This document shows, piece by piece, positions 18,248 through 27,797 of a DNA stretch of 64,000 bases. Within the stretch, counting starts at the first letter, position 1; each line of letters starts with the position of its first letter. Under the pieces are notes generated by a model. That model had not been told where the DNA came from. It saw only the letters and a list, made by a program, of their open reading frames with translations, and made no database searches. The position numbers were made by a program, and so were the translations under genes. Location of the stretch: contig CALSOT010000006.1 in assembly GCA_943788045.1 (NCBI GenBank), positions 979,833 to 1,043,832 of the forward strand, read 5' to 3'. This stretch comes from an uncultured Polaribacter sp. (lineage in GTDB: Bacteria > Bacteroidota > Bacteroidia > Flavobacteriales > Flavobacteriaceae).

Positions 18248-21200
18248 CTAATTCAACTTAAAGTCAATATCCTGACTTCTTAAAGTTGCTAGTAATTCAT
18301 TAGAAACATGAACCTTTGTATTTCTGCTGGGTAAATTTACTTCTATTTTTTCTTTTGCATCCCAAATAGTAAAATGTAAAGATTGTTTACCTGGATTGTT
18401 TTTAAGGATTGCTTCTAGATTTAAAATACTGTCTTCTTTAATCTCTTGTAAAGGGATTTTAATCGTCACTTTTTTACACAATTCGTCCATGATATCGTGT
18501 AATAATTTAAAATCTGTAAATTTTAAACGAGGTTCTCCTTTTACACCTTCTTTGTTTGTCCAACCTGGTTGAATTGTACAACGAACAAATAAGAAAGAGT
18601 TCGGTGTTAAAAAGTGTTTCATTCTTAGATAATCTTCCCCAAAAATTCTGAATTCGTTGCTGTCTCCATAATCTTCCATTGTAAACATTGCCCATCCTTT
18701 ACCAGCTTTAGAAACACGATGTTGAACATCTGTAATAATCGCGGCAAACGTTAAGTTTGCGCCTTCATATTTGCTGATATCATTTTTAAAATGTCTTAAA
18801 GATGCGTTACAGAAAGTCATTTCATTTTTAAAATCATCTAAAGGATGCGCAGAAATATAAATTCCAATTACTTCTTTTTCTTGCGATAAAAGCTCCATTG
18901 TTCCCCAAGTTTCACATTCTGGAATATCGGGTTCTGGAAATTGAACATTAGAGGCTTCACCAAACATAGAAACCTGTGCAGAATTTTCGTTTTCTTGAAA
19001 CTTACTTCCAAATTTCATGGCGCGCTCTAAAAAAGTGATTCCTTTTTCATCTGTTTCAAAATATTGCGCTCTGTGTGTATCTGTAAAAGAATCGAAAGCT
19101 CCTGCTTTTATTAAACTATCAAAAGATTTTTTATTGGCCGCACGTAAATTTACACGTTTTGCCAAATCGAAAATAGAGCTGTAATTACCATTTTCTTTTC
19201 TTTCTTTTATTATTGCTTTTACAGCTCCAGCACCAACACCTTTTACAGCGGCCATTCCAAAACGAACAGCACCCTCTTTATTTACAGAAAATTTTAAGAA
19301 AGATTCATTTAAGTCTGGCCCAAAAACAGGTAATTCCATTCTTTTGCATTCTTCCATAAAAAAGGAAACCGCTTTAATATCTTTCATATTATTAGAGAGC
19401 ACAGAAGCCATGTATTCTGCAGGATAATGCGCTTTTAGATAGGCAGTTTGATAAGCGATCCATGCATAGCAAGTAGAGTGCGATTTGTTGAAGGCATAAC
19501 TTGCAAAGGCTTCCCAATCTTTCCAAATTTTCTCTAATTTTTCTGGATCATGGCCTTTTGCCGCAGCCTGCTCTACAAATTTTGGTTTCATTTTATCAAG
19601 TACAGCAATTTGCTTTTTACCCATTGCTTTACGTAAAACATCGGCTTCACCTTTGGTAAAATCGGCTAATTTTTGAGAGAGTAACATTACTTGCTCTTGA
19701 TAGACTGTAATACCATATGTTTCTGCTAAATATTCTTCCATAGCAGGTAAATCATACTCAATATCTTCTGTTCCGTGTTTTCTATTAATAAAAGACGGAA
19801 TATATTCCATTGGCCCAGGTCTGTACAAGGCATTCATGGCAATTAAATCGGCAAAAACAGTTGGTTTTAAAGACCTCATATGTTTTTGCATTCCTGGAGA
19901 TTCATATTGAAAAATACCTACTGTTTCTCCTTTTTGGAAAAGCTCATATGTTTTTACATCATCTAAAGGAAACGTTTCTGGATCTAGAATTACATTATGT
20001 CTTGCTTTTACAATTTTAACGGTGTCTTTAATTAAAGTCAACGTTTTTAAACCCAAAAAATCCATTTTTAATAAACCTGCGTCTTCTACAACAGAGTTAT
20101 CAAATTGGGTAACATACATATCAGAATCTTTAGCCAAAGCAACAGGTACATAATTGGTAATATCGCCTGGTGTAATAATTACACCACAAGCATGAATCCC
20201 CGTATTTCTGACAGATCCTTCTAAAATTGTAGCTTTATTTATAGTCTCGGAAGCTAAATCTTTTGCATAAGACATTTGTTTTAGTTCTTCAACTAACTGT
20301 TTTTCTTCTGCACGCAAAGCATCCACTTTACCTTTACTTTTTGCATCTTCACCAAAGATATTTTTCAATTTAATTCCAGGAATTAACTTGGCAATTCTAT
20401 CTGCTTCAAAAAGTGGTAAATCTAATACTCTGGCAGTGTCTCTAATAGAAGATTTAGCAGCCATTGTACCGTATGTAATAATTTGTGCCACTTGATTTGC
20501 ACCGTATTTATCAATTACATAATCCATGACACGACCGCGCCCTTCATCATCAAAATCAATATCAATATCGGGCATAGAAACCCTTTCTGGATTTAAGAAA
20601 CGCTCAAAAAGTAAATCATATTTAATGGGGTCAATATTTGTAATCCAAAGGCAGTATGCAACCACAGAACCTGCTGCAGAACCACGACCAGGTCCTACGG
20701 CGACATCCATTTTTCTTGCTTCTCTGATAAAATCTTCTACAATTAAGAAATAACCAGGATATCCTGTTTTTTCAATGACTTCTAATTCAAAATCTAAACG
20801 TTCTTTAATAGAGGCTGTAATTTCTCCATAACGTTTTTTTGCTCCTTCAAAAGTTAAGTGTTTAAGGAAATTATTTTCGCCACGTTTTCCATCATTTTCT
20901 TTATCTCTTTCATCTTTAAATTCATCAGGAATATCAAAGGCAGGTAGTAAAACGTTTCTTGCAAGCGTAAAAATCTCAATTTTATCTACAATTTCTTGAA
21001 TATTGGTGATGGCTTCTGGGATGTCTAAGAAGAGTGTTTTCATTTCATCCGAAGACTTAAAATAATACTCATCATTCGGCAAGCCATATCTATAACCACG
21101 TCCTTTACCGATAGGTGTTGCTTGTTTTTCACCATCTTTTACGCACAATAAAATATCATGAGCATTTGCATCTTTCTTTTCTAAATAGAAAGTATTATTT

Positions 21201-22585
21201 GTTGCAATAATTTTAACATCATGCTTTTTAGAAAACTTTAATAGGGTTTCATTAACAATTTTTTCATCCTGTTGATTGTGACGCATCAACTCAATATAAA
21301 AATCATCTTTAAATTGCTCTTTCCACCAAATTAAAGCATCTTCCGCTTGTTTTTCTCCGAGATTAAGAATTTTACTGGGCACTTCTCCGTTCAAGTTCCC
21401 ACTTAAAACAATGATATCTTCTTTGTGTTTTTCTACGAGTGCTTTATCAATTCTGGGAACGTAATAGAAACCATCTACAAAAGCAGCCGAAGACATTTTT
21501 GCTAAATTGTGATATCCATTTTTATTTTTTGCTAATAAAACTACCTGATATCCATTGTCTTTTTGAGATTTGTTTTTATGATCTTCACAAATATTAAACT
21601 CACAACCAACAATTGGTTTCATTGGAGTTTCTGCACTTTTATTATGGTTTAAAACCGCATTCACAAAGTGAAAAGAGCCCATCATGTTCGCAGTATCTGT
21701 CATTGCAACTGCTGGCATATTGTATTTTGCTGCAGCTTTTACAATATTATTAAGTTGAATGGTAGATTGTAAAACAGAATATTGTGTATGATTATGTAAG
21801 TGAGAAAATTGTACGTCTTTTAGTTCATCTAAACCAACAGCAGTAGATTGTGTAGTTGCATTGTCTTTTAATTTTTCTAAACGTTTGCGAATTTTATCGC
21901 TTTCTCGTTTAAGGTTGATGTGTTTTAAACCAATTACTTCAATTGGTTTAGGGTTCGCTTCAGAGAAATTTTTAAAATAATCAGCATCAACATCCAATTG
22001 TTCTTTTGTAAATTCTCTTAAACGAATTAACTCCAAAAAACAACGTGTTGTTGCCTCAACATCGGCCGTTGCGTTATGGGCATCGCCAAAACCAACCGCA
22101 AATAAATGATTGTGTAATTCCGTTAACGTTGGTAATTTAAATTTTCCTCCGCGACCACCAGGGATCTGACACAATGTTGCCGTTTTTTCTGTACAGGTAT
22201 CTAAAACAGGTAGCGAAAGCATTTTATTTTCTATCCCTAATCTATGGAATTCACACCCCATAATATTAAGGTCGAAATTTAAATTTTGCCCAACAATAAA
22301 TGTTGTTTTATTTAAAACTTCATTAAACTTCGTTAAGCACTCATTTAAAGAAATACCTTGTTCTGCCGCTAATTCTGTAGAAATACCGTGAATTCTTTCG
22401 GCATCGTAAGGAATATTAAAGTTGTCTGGTTTTATTAGAAAGCTATTGTGTTCTATAACAGCACCCATTTCATCATGTAATTGCCAAGCAATTTGAATAC
22501 ATCGAGGCCAGTTGTCTGTGTCTGTAATTGGGGCATTCCAACTTTTAGGTAAACCTGTAGTTTCTGTATCAAAAATTAAGTACAT
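18248..22585 (-). CDS. dnaE: DNA polymerase III alpha subunit with built-in exonuclease domain
   Basis: 1445 residues, the replicative polymerase. Residues 1-200 are a DEDD proofreading exonuclease (FDTETTGLP; GQNLNFDLN; HNATADVEATTR) fused to the polymerase, which is normal for Flavobacteriia. The PHP domain begins at about 262 (FSHLHNHTQYSVL). The palm catalytic aspartates lie in PDIDIDFDDEGRGRV at about 670-685, preceded by VGPGRGSAAGSVVAYCL. Beta-binding and OB-fold regions follow (GWAMFTMEDYGD). It is over 250 residues longer than E. coli DnaE because of the N-terminal exonuclease. All key acidic residues are present. Confidence 0.97.
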   Translation of the reverse strand: MYLIFDTETTGLPKSWNAPITDTDNWPRCIQIAWQLHDEMGAVIEHNSFLIKPDNFNIPYDAERIHGISTELAAEQGISLNECLTKFNEVLNKTTFIVGQNLNFDLNIMGCEFHRLGIENKMLSLPVLDTCTEKTATLCQIPGGRGGKFKLPTLTELHNHLFAVGFGDAHNATADVEATTRCFLELIRLREFTKEQLDVDADYFKNFSEANPKPIEVIGLKHINLKRESDKIRKRLEKLKDNATTQSTAVGLDELKDVQFSHLHNHTQYSVLQSTIQLNNIVKAAAKYNMPAVAMTDTANMMGSFHFVNAVLNHNKSAETPMKPIVGCEFNICEDHKNKSQKDNGYQVVLLAKNKNGYHNLAKMSSAAFVDGFYYVPRIDKALVEKHKEDIIVLSGNLNGEVPSKILNLGEKQAEDALIWWKEQFKDDFYIELMRHNQQDEKIVNETLLKFSKKHDVKIIATNNTFYLEKKDANAHDILLCVKDGEKQATPIGKGRGYRYGLPNDEYYFKSSDEMKTLFLDIPEAITNIQEIVDKIEIFTLARNVLLPAFDIPDEFKDERDKENDGKRGENNFLKHLTFEGAKKRYGEITASIKERLDFELEVIEKTGYPGYFLIVEDFIREARKMDVAVGPGRGSAAGSVVAYCLWITNIDPIKYDLLFERFLNPERVSMPDIDIDFDDEGRGRVMDYVIDKYGANQVAQIITYGTMAAKSSIRDTARVLDLPLFEADRIAKLIPGIKLKNIFGEDAKSKGKVDALRAEEKQLVEELKQMSYAKDLASETINKATILEGSVRNTGIHACGVIITPGDITNYVPVALAKDSDMYVTQFDNSVVEDAGLLKMDFLGLKTLTLIKDTVKIVKARHNVILDPETFPLDDVKTYELFQKGETVGIFQYESPGMQKHMRSLKPTVFADLIAMNALYRPGPMEYIPSFINRKHGTEDIEYDLPAMEEYLAETYGITVYQEQVMLLSQKLADFTKGEADVLRKAMGKKQIAVLDKMKPKFVEQAAAKGHDPEKLEKIWKDWEAFASYAFNKSHSTCYAWIAYQTAYLKAHYPAEYMASVLSNNMKDIKAVSFFMEECKRMELPVFGPDLNESFLKFSVNKEGAVRFGMAAVKGVGAGAVKAIIKERKENGNYSSIFDLAKRVNLRAANKKSFDSLIKAGAFDSFTDTHRAQYFETDEKGITFLERAMKFGSKFQENENSAQVSMFGEASNVQFPEPDIPECETWGTMELLSQEKEVIGIYISAHPLDDFKNEMTFCNASLRHFKNDISKYEGANLTFAAIITDVQHRVSKAGKGWAMFTMEDYGDSNEFRIFGEDYLRMKHFLTPNSFLFVRCTIQPGWTNKEGVKGEPRLKFTDFKLLHDIMDELCKKVTIKIPLQEIKEDSILNLEAILKNNPGKQSLHFTIWDAKEKIEVNLPSRNTKVHVSNELLATLRSQDIDFKLN

Positions 22586-22899
22586 GGAAAATGTTTAGTT
22601 GTTGATGAATTTATTCATTTAACGGATTGTAAATTTACATTTTTTTGATGGAATTTCCGGGTGTAAGTTATCAACCACTCTAGAAAGCTGAACGCGTGTA
22701 TTATTCGGGGTTATCGGCTTTTTTAAGCTCTTTTTACAGAATGAAAAAAAGTGGGTAATGATAGACCGCAAGAAGGTTATAAAAATTTTTGATAATTGGG
22801 GTTTTAGTTTAAAAAGGTTTTGTACTTTTGCGCCTACTTACTACGGGATAGTAAGATTATTAATAATCAAGGTCGAGAACCTTAACAAATTAACGAATT
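22586..22899. other. Divergent intergenic region dnaE / rpsP
   Basis: 314 bp with no gene. The right half holds the rpsP promoter (22823-22830) and a 5' leader of about 60 nt; the left half must carry the dnaE promoter, but no clear -7 element was seen. Confidence 0.6.
22823..22830 (+). promoter_or_regulatory. -7 promoter element of rpsP-rimM
   Basis: TACTTTTG followed by CGCC, 70 bp upstream of the rpsP ATG. It matches TAnnTTTG and resembles the other highly expressed promoters here (TATCTTTGCACG at 58247, TATATTTGCAGCC at 63885). Confidence 0.6.
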
Positions 22900-23436
22900 A
22901 TGTCTGTAAAGATTAGATTACAAAGACACGGTAAAAAAGGCAAACCATTTTATTGGGTGGTTGCTGCTGATGCTCGTGCAAAAAGAGATGGTAAATACTT
23001 AGAAAAAATTGGTACTTACAATCCAAATGTAAACCCTGCAATTATCGATTTAGATGTTGATAAAGCTGTAGAGTGGTTACAAAACGGTGCACAACCAACT
23101 GACACTGCAAAAAACATTTTATCTTATAAAGGTGCAATGTTAAAGAATCATTTAGCAGGTGGTGTTAGAAAAGGTGCTTTAACTCAAGAACAAGCAGATG
23201 CAAAATTTGCAGCTTGGTTAGAGGCAAAAGCAACCAAAATTTCTGATAAAGAAGCTGGATTATCTAAAGCTCAATCTGATGCGAAAGCAGCAGCGTTAGC
23301 AGCAGAAAAAGCTGTAAACGAAGCAAGAATTGAAGCTGCGAAGCCAGTTGTTGAAGAAGTAGTTGCAGATGTTGAAGAAGCAGCGGAAGCGGCTCCTGAA
23401 ACAATCGATGATGCAGCAGAAAAAGCAGCAGAATAA
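22900..23436 (+). CDS. rpsP: 30S ribosomal protein S16
   Basis: 178 residues. The conserved S16 core is residues 1-85 (VKIRLQRHGKKGKPFYWVV; KIGTYNPN; DKAVEWLQNGAQPTD). The remaining about 90 residues form an Ala/Glu/Lys-rich, probably helical, tail (SDAKAAALAAEKAVNEARIE) that roughly doubles the length relative to E. coli S16; such tails are usual in Bacteroidota. It binds the 5' domain of 16S rRNA during 30S assembly. It is cotranscribed with rimM 19 bp downstream, the normal rpsP-rimM order. Confidence 0.97.
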   Translation: MSVKIRLQRHGKKGKPFYWVVAADARAKRDGKYLEKIGTYNPNVNPAIIDLDVDKAVEWLQNGAQPTDTAKNILSYKGAMLKNHLAGGVRKGALTQEQADAKFAAWLEAKATKISDKEAGLSKAQSDAKAAALAAEKAVNEARIEAAKPVVEEVVADVEEAAEAAPETIDDAAEKAAE

Positions 23437-23455
23437 ATTATAAATTTATACGAGG

Positions 23456-23980
23456 ATGCGTAAAGAAGATTGTTTTTATTTAGGCAAAATCGTAACAAAA
23501 TATAGTTTTAAAGGTGAAGTTGTTATCAAATTAGATACTGACGAACCTGAGTTGTACACAGAAATGGAATCAGTTTATGTCGAATTAGGCACTAATTTGG
23601 TTCCATTTTTTATTGATAAAAGTTCTCTTCATAAAGGAAATCAATTACGTGTTCAATTTGAAGATATATATTCCGATGAAGAAGCAGATACGATATTAAA
23701 ATGTGGTATTTATTTACCAACATCAATGTTACCGAAATTATCTGGTGACAAATTTTACTATCATGAAGTAATTGGTTTTACTGTTGTTGACGCAAACTTT
23801 GGGGAGGTTGGGCAAATTATTCATATAAATGATAAAGCTGCACAACCACTTTTTGAAATTGACCGAGATGGAACAGAAATTTTTATTCCTATGGTCGATG
23901 ACTTTATAAAAAAAGTAGATAGAGAAAATAATACAATAGAAGTTGAGACTCCAGAAGGTCTTATCGCTTTGTATATATAG
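23456..23980 (+). CDS. rimM: Ribosome maturation factor RimM
   Basis: 174 residues. The N-terminal RimM beta-barrel (DCFYLGKIVTKYSFKGEVVI) is followed by the PRC-barrel half (KFYYHEVIGFTVVDAN; IFIPMVDDFIKKVD; TPEGLIALYI). RimM helps mature the 30S head by binding S19. It sits between rpsP and a tRNA-Ser gene. Its TAG stop supplies the first two bases of the tRNA acceptor stem, so the mRNA and tRNA overlap by 2 nt and must be separated by processing. Confidence 0.95.
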   Translation: MRKEDCFYLGKIVTKYSFKGEVVIKLDTDEPELYTEMESVYVELGTNLVPFFIDKSSLHKGNQLRVQFEDIYSDEEADTILKCGIYLPTSMLPKLSGDKFYYHEVIGFTVVDANFGEVGQIIHINDKAAQPLFEIDRDGTEIFIPMVDDFIKKVDRENNTIEVETPEGLIALYI

Positions 23981-24065
23981 AAAGGTGTCTGAGTGGTCGA
24001 AAGAGCTACCTTGGAAAGGTAGTGTACTGGCAACGGTACCGAGGGTTCGAATCCCTTCCTTTCTG
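23979..24065 (+). tRNA. tRNA-Ser (anticodon GGA)
   Basis: An 87-nt class II tRNA. The acceptor stem AGAAAGG pairs with CCTTTCT, discriminator G73. The anticodon stem-loop ACCTTGGAAAGGT reads GGA for UCU/UCC. There is a long variable arm (GTACTGGCAACGGTAC) and a T-loop TTCGAAT. CCA is not encoded. The first two bases overlap the rimM stop codon. Confidence 0.96.
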
Positions 24066-24066
24066 C

Positions 24067-24112
24067 AAAAGAACACTTATTTGAAATCAGTCAAATAGGT
24101 GTTCTTTTTTTT
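24067..24112 (+). terminator. Terminator of the rpsP-rimM-tRNA-Ser unit
   Basis: A long inverted repeat AAAAGAACAC.TATTTGA...TCAAATA.GTGTTCTTTT with trailing T's, starting two bases after the tRNA. Confidence 0.88.
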
Positions 24113-24195
24113 ATCGCTACTGCATGATTAACATATATTTTAATAAAATATAATCCTGATCTAATGTTTTAATAAACATTGCACTAGTCTCTGAA

Positions 24196-25056
24196 TTATT
24201 TAGTTTTACTAGCAGTCTTGTTTTGGTATACTCTAACGTAATCGATAACCATACTACTTTGTGTAAAATTTGAGTCTGGAGTGCCAGCAATACCACCCAT
24301 AGCAATATTTAGTAATATAAACTGATCTTTATTAAAAGGCCAAGTACTTTTGTTTTTTGAACTTGGTTTATAGGTGTAATACGGATTACCATCTATTATA
24401 AAAGTTATTTGATTTGGAGACCAATTCACAGAGTAAACATGAAAATTCTCAGCCACATTAGGTAGAGTTTTTGTCGCTGTATTTGCTGTATTTCCGTTAC
24501 TTGATGGTGTGTGTAAGGCACTCGATACAAAGTTTGTAGCATGTAATCCATGTTCCATAATGTCTATTTCACCACATTCAGGCCAATTTGTTATTCCAAA
24601 ATCTTGGGTTTGAAAATAGGCACCTATTTCATTAATGTTTTTTCCTAAAGTCCATATTGCGGGCCAAGTGCCATTTCCTGAAGGAAGTTTTGCTTTTACA
24701 TCAACTCTTCCGTAAGTAAATGTATATTTAGAGTTTAATCTTGCTGAGGTATAATTTAAACGAACACCGTTCTGTGTTTTGGTTTCTTTTTTTGCTACGA
24801 TATGTAAATTTCCACCAGAAACAAAAGAGTTGGTATTGCTATTAGTATAATGTTGTAGTTCACCATTATACCATTTTCCGCCATTAGGGCCAAAAGTTTG
24901 ACGAAACCACTTGTTAGTATCTAAAGTAGTACTTTCAAATTCATCAGACCAAACCAAATCATTATAAATGATATCTAAATCATTAGGTACTTGTTGAGAA
25001 AACAATACGAATGAAGATGATAGAAATATGATGATAAAACTGTAAGCTATTTTCAT
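24196..25056 (-). CDS. Secreted GH16 endo-beta-glucanase (laminarinase-like)
   Basis: 286 residues with a signal peptide (FIIIFLSSSFVLFSQ). The GH16 catalytic motif E-[IL]-D-x-x-E is seen as CGEIDIMEH near residue 160; both glutamates (nucleophile and acid/base) and the middle Asp are present. Flanking family signatures are LVWSDEFE near residue 33, GRVDVKAKLPSGNGTWPAIW, and VDYVRVYQ at the end. The closest fit is GH16 beta-1,3-glucanases that cut laminarin, the storage glucan of algae and diatoms. There is no carbohydrate-binding module and no T9SS tail. It stands alone, not in a SusCD polysaccharide-utilisation locus. Substrate specificity is inferred. Confidence 0.88.
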   Translation of the reverse strand: MKIAYSFIIIFLSSSFVLFSQQVPNDLDIIYNDLVWSDEFESTTLDTNKWFRQTFGPNGGKWYNGELQHYTNSNTNSFVSGGNLHIVAKKETKTQNGVRLNYTSARLNSKYTFTYGRVDVKAKLPSGNGTWPAIWTLGKNINEIGAYFQTQDFGITNWPECGEIDIMEHGLHATNFVSSALHTPSSNGNTANTATKTLPNVAENFHVYSVNWSPNQITFIIDGNPYYTYKPSSKNKSTWPFNKDQFILLNIAMGGIAGTPDSNFTQSSMVIDYVRVYQNKTASKTK

Positions 25057-25160
25057 TTTTTATATTACAATAAGGTAATCAAAAGTAATTTCTAGCCTGT
25101 TCAATGTCAAATAAACAAACAATACAATAACTATACATATTAATATATTATTTTTGATGC

Positions 25161-25883
25161 ATGAGCAAACCATTTCAATTTAAAGAATTTACAGTGCATC
25201 AAGATAAAACTGCAATGAAAGTGGGTACTGACGGTGTTTTACTCGGTGCTTGGTGTTCTTTGGATAATTATCCAGATTCAATTTTAGACATTGGTTCTGG
25301 TACTGGAGTTATTTCTTTAATGCTTGCACAGCGCTGTGATGCTATGACAATTGATGCGGTTGAACTTGATGAAAATGCTTACGAGCAATCTGTTGCTAAT
25401 TTTGAAGATTCAGATTGGGGAGATAGATTGTATTGTTACAATGCCAGTTTTCAGGAATTTTCTGATGAAATATTTGAAGAGGAAGAAACGTATGATTTAA
25501 TAGTTTCAAATCCGCCTTTTTATACGGAAGATTTTAAAACGCAAGATGCGGCTAGAAATAAAGCGCGTTTTACTTCTTCACTTTCTTTTGAAGCGTTAAT
25601 CATAGGAGTTTCTAAAATTTTATCAGAGGATGGAGTTTTTTCAATTGTAATTCCTTTTAAAGAGGAGGCTAATTTTATAGCTTTAGCGAAAGAAAATAAG
25701 TTGTTTTTAAATCGATTTTGTAGGGTAAAAGGACATGAAACCTCAGAAATCAAAAGAACGTTAATGGAGTTTTCTTTTAATGAAATTGAATTAAAACAAG
25801 AAAGTTTAGTTATCGAAAATTCCCGTCATCATTATACAGAAGCATATATAGAATTAACGAAAGATTTTTATTTAAAAATGTAA
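25161..25883 (+). CDS. trmN6: tRNA1(Val) (adenine(37)-N6)-methyltransferase TrmN6
   Basis: 240 residues, class I SAM methyltransferase of the YfiC/TrmN6 family. The start FQFKEFTVHQDKTAMKVGTDGVLLG is characteristic, followed by motif I ILDIGSGTGVISLM and the adenine-N6 catalytic motif SNPPFY near residue 117. By family it makes m6A37 in tRNA-Val. It converges on the saccharopine dehydrogenase-like gene, with the two stop codons directly abutting and no room for a separate terminator. Confidence 0.92.
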   Translation: MSKPFQFKEFTVHQDKTAMKVGTDGVLLGAWCSLDNYPDSILDIGSGTGVISLMLAQRCDAMTIDAVELDENAYEQSVANFEDSDWGDRLYCYNASFQEFSDEIFEEEETYDLIVSNPPFYTEDFKTQDAARNKARFTSSLSFEALIIGVSKILSEDGVFSIVIPFKEEANFIALAKENKLFLNRFCRVKGHETSEIKRTLMEFSFNEIELKQESLVIENSRHHYTEAYIELTKDFYLKM

Positions 25884-27254
25884 TTATCCAGTTACGTGAT
25901 TGGGGTTGTATCCTAAATATGGCACCTTTCTCTCTGTGAATTTTATTCCATATAAAGATAATTCTTTTAAAATAGGCTCATAAATTTCTCGGGTAATTGG
26001 GCGTTGAACACCTGGAGTTTTAATTTTTCCTGTTAATATTTTTAAAGCTGCAATGCCAACAGGTAACCCAACTGTTTTTGCCATGGCTGTATATGTTTGA
26101 TTTTCGCCATAAACAATTAGACTGCTTTCAATTTGTTCTTTTTTTCCATTTTTTTCATAGCCAAAGAGATGTTGCATAACAATCATGTCTTTATCATCTT
26201 TACTTAGAGTCCAAGATTCTTCTAATATCTTTTGGAGCATTTTTGCAGGAGTGGCATTCTTCAATCCAATTTTTTTCTTTGGATTGAAAATATCAAGTTC
26301 AATTAATTTTTCCCACATGATATCATCTTGATCAATTTTTAAATACGAGCGCAATTTTAGTTCTACAGAATCGGATGGAGAATACGCTAAAAATAAGTTT
26401 ACAAAATCTCGGTAACTCATATTTTCAGAATTTTCTATTGTATAAGAATCATCTGTCATACCCAGTTGAATGAAGATATTCCAAGCTCTAGAAAACCCTA
26501 CTTTTCTTATAGTTCCTCTGTACATTGTTGGGATTTCTTCTAATCCATAAATACTTCTATATTTTAACGAATCTCTATTGGCATAAGCTTCAAATTTTTT
26601 ATTTCCATTTATGTTTAAAAATTCTGTTCTTCTAAATAATTTATGATAAGGTATGTATTTGTAAGTTCCTTCTTGAATAAACATGGCAGCTCCACCTTGT
26701 CCTGCTAAAACTACGTTTCTAGGATTCCAAGTAAATTTATAGTTCCATAAATTAGTATCACTTTCTGGAGCTACTAATCCTCCGGTAAAAGATTCGAATA
26801 ATAACATTTTCGCATCATTTTTTCTTATTCGGTCAATTACTTGCATGGCGCTCATATGATCAATGCCTGGATCAACACCAATTTCGTTCATAAAAATTAA
26901 GCCTTTTTCCTTTACAGCTTTATCTAGTTTTTGCATTTCCTCAGAGATGTAGGAAGCGGTGACCATATGTTTCTTATAATGGATACAATCTTTGGCAATT
27001 TCTAGATGAAACCTTGCCGGTAGCATTGAGATAACTATGTCGGCCTTTTGTATAAAATATCGACGTTGTTCAATGTTAAAAATATCGAGAATTACGCTTT
27101 TTGCATTTTTGTGATTATTAATAAGTTTGTTGGCATTGTCTGTAGAAATATCTCCCACTGTTAATTGCAGTTCTTCTTCATTAGATTTCTCAAGTAAATA
27201 CTTTATCAAATAGGAACTTGATTTTCCTGCGCCAATAATTAGAATTTTTTTCAT
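25884..27254 (-). CDS. Saccharopine dehydrogenase family protein
   Basis: 456 residues. The N-terminal Rossmann fold begins ILIIGAGKSSSYLIKYLLE. Further family features are ADIVISMLPARFHLEIAKDC, the Asp/His-rich NEIGVDPGIDHMSAMQ, and a saccharopine-dehydrogenase C-terminal domain with TAMAKTVGLPVGIAALKILT near the end. Homologues act on saccharopine in the lysine alpha-aminoadipate pathway or on related amine condensation products such as carboxynorspermidine. In Bacteroidota the likely role is lysine catabolism, but this is inference because no other lysine gene is adjacent. Confidence 0.85.
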   Translation of the reverse strand: MKKILIIGAGKSSSYLIKYLLEKSNEEELQLTVGDISTDNANKLINNHKNAKSVILDIFNIEQRRYFIQKADIVISMLPARFHLEIAKDCIHYKKHMVTASYISEEMQKLDKAVKEKGLIFMNEIGVDPGIDHMSAMQVIDRIRKNDAKMLLFESFTGGLVAPESDTNLWNYKFTWNPRNVVLAGQGGAAMFIQEGTYKYIPYHKLFRRTEFLNINGNKKFEAYANRDSLKYRSIYGLEEIPTMYRGTIRKVGFSRAWNIFIQLGMTDDSYTIENSENMSYRDFVNLFLAYSPSDSVELKLRSYLKIDQDDIMWEKLIELDIFNPKKKIGLKNATPAKMLQKILEESWTLSKDDKDMIVMQHLFGYEKNGKKEQIESSLIVYGENQTYTAMAKTVGLPVGIAALKILTGKIKTPGVQRPITREIYEPILKELSLYGIKFTERKVPYLGYNPNHVTG

Positions 27255-27325
27255 TAATAATAACTTATTTTTGTATTTAGACTAATATACCACTTTTGTT
27301 TAATATTAAACACAAACCATTAAAT

Positions 27326-27709
27326 ATGTTTAAAAATTTAATTATTACCTGTTTCTTAGGGTTGGTTGCTATTGTTTTGGGGGCTTTTGGTGCTCATGCT
27401 CTTAAAGATGTTTTATCTAGTTCTGAGCTGTCTAGCTTTGAAACGGGCGTTAGATATCAAATGTATCATGCTATTGTAGTGCTATTTGTTAATATTTTTG
27501 ATGGATTTACTACTGCACAGAAAAATAAGATTAGTTTTATTTTCTTTTTAGGGATTTTGCTCTTTTCAGGCTCTATTTATGTGATTCAGTTAACATCAAT
27601 TACAGCAAAATCTATTTGGTTTGTGACACCACTGGGAGGTCTAATTTTGATGATAGGTTGGCTCACTATGATTATCATATTCTTAAATAAGTATCGAAAA
27701 AATAAATAA
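27326..27709 (+). CDS. DUF423 membrane protein
   Basis: 127 residues, four hydrophobic segments, matching the DUF423/YgdD family (LGAFGAHALKDVL near residue 20; GVRYQMYHAIVVLF; FSGSIYVIQLTSI; VTPLGGLILMIGWLTMII). Function unknown; inner-membrane. I start it at the ATG at 27326, since the upstream in-frame start is a TTG and the ATG gives the family's normal length. It is divergent from the saccharopine dehydrogenase-like gene and separated from pckA by 88 bp. Confidence 0.87.
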   Translation: MFKNLIITCFLGLVAIVLGAFGAHALKDVLSSSELSSFETGVRYQMYHAIVVLFVNIFDGFTTAQKNKISFIFFLGILLFSGSIYVIQLTSITAKSIWFVTPLGGLILMIGWLTMIIIFLNKYRKNK

Positions 27710-27797
27710 TTGATATTTTTAGACTAAATAGTAAAGCTATATTGAATTATTGTTTAGTTTTGCTTGTAACTAACTATACTAACCAAATAACATTTAT

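Noticed and set aside
23271..23498. Ala/Ser-rich minus-strand frame over rpsP
   Set aside because: It is the complement of the Ala-rich S16 tail; such low-complexity mirrors are common.
24117..24305. 62-codon minus-strand frame after tRNA-Ser
   Set aside because: It overlaps the 3' end of the GH16 gene in another frame and shows no coding features.
24196..25056. A polysaccharide-utilisation locus around the GH16 gene
   Set aside because: There are no susC/susD genes or other glycoside hydrolases nearby; neighbours are tRNA, a tRNA methyltransferase and ribosome-assembly genes.
25149..25156. TATTTTTG just before trmN6 as a leaderless-transcript promoter
   Set aside because: The match is possible, but no -33 TTG is present and the region is almost pure A/T, so chance is likely.
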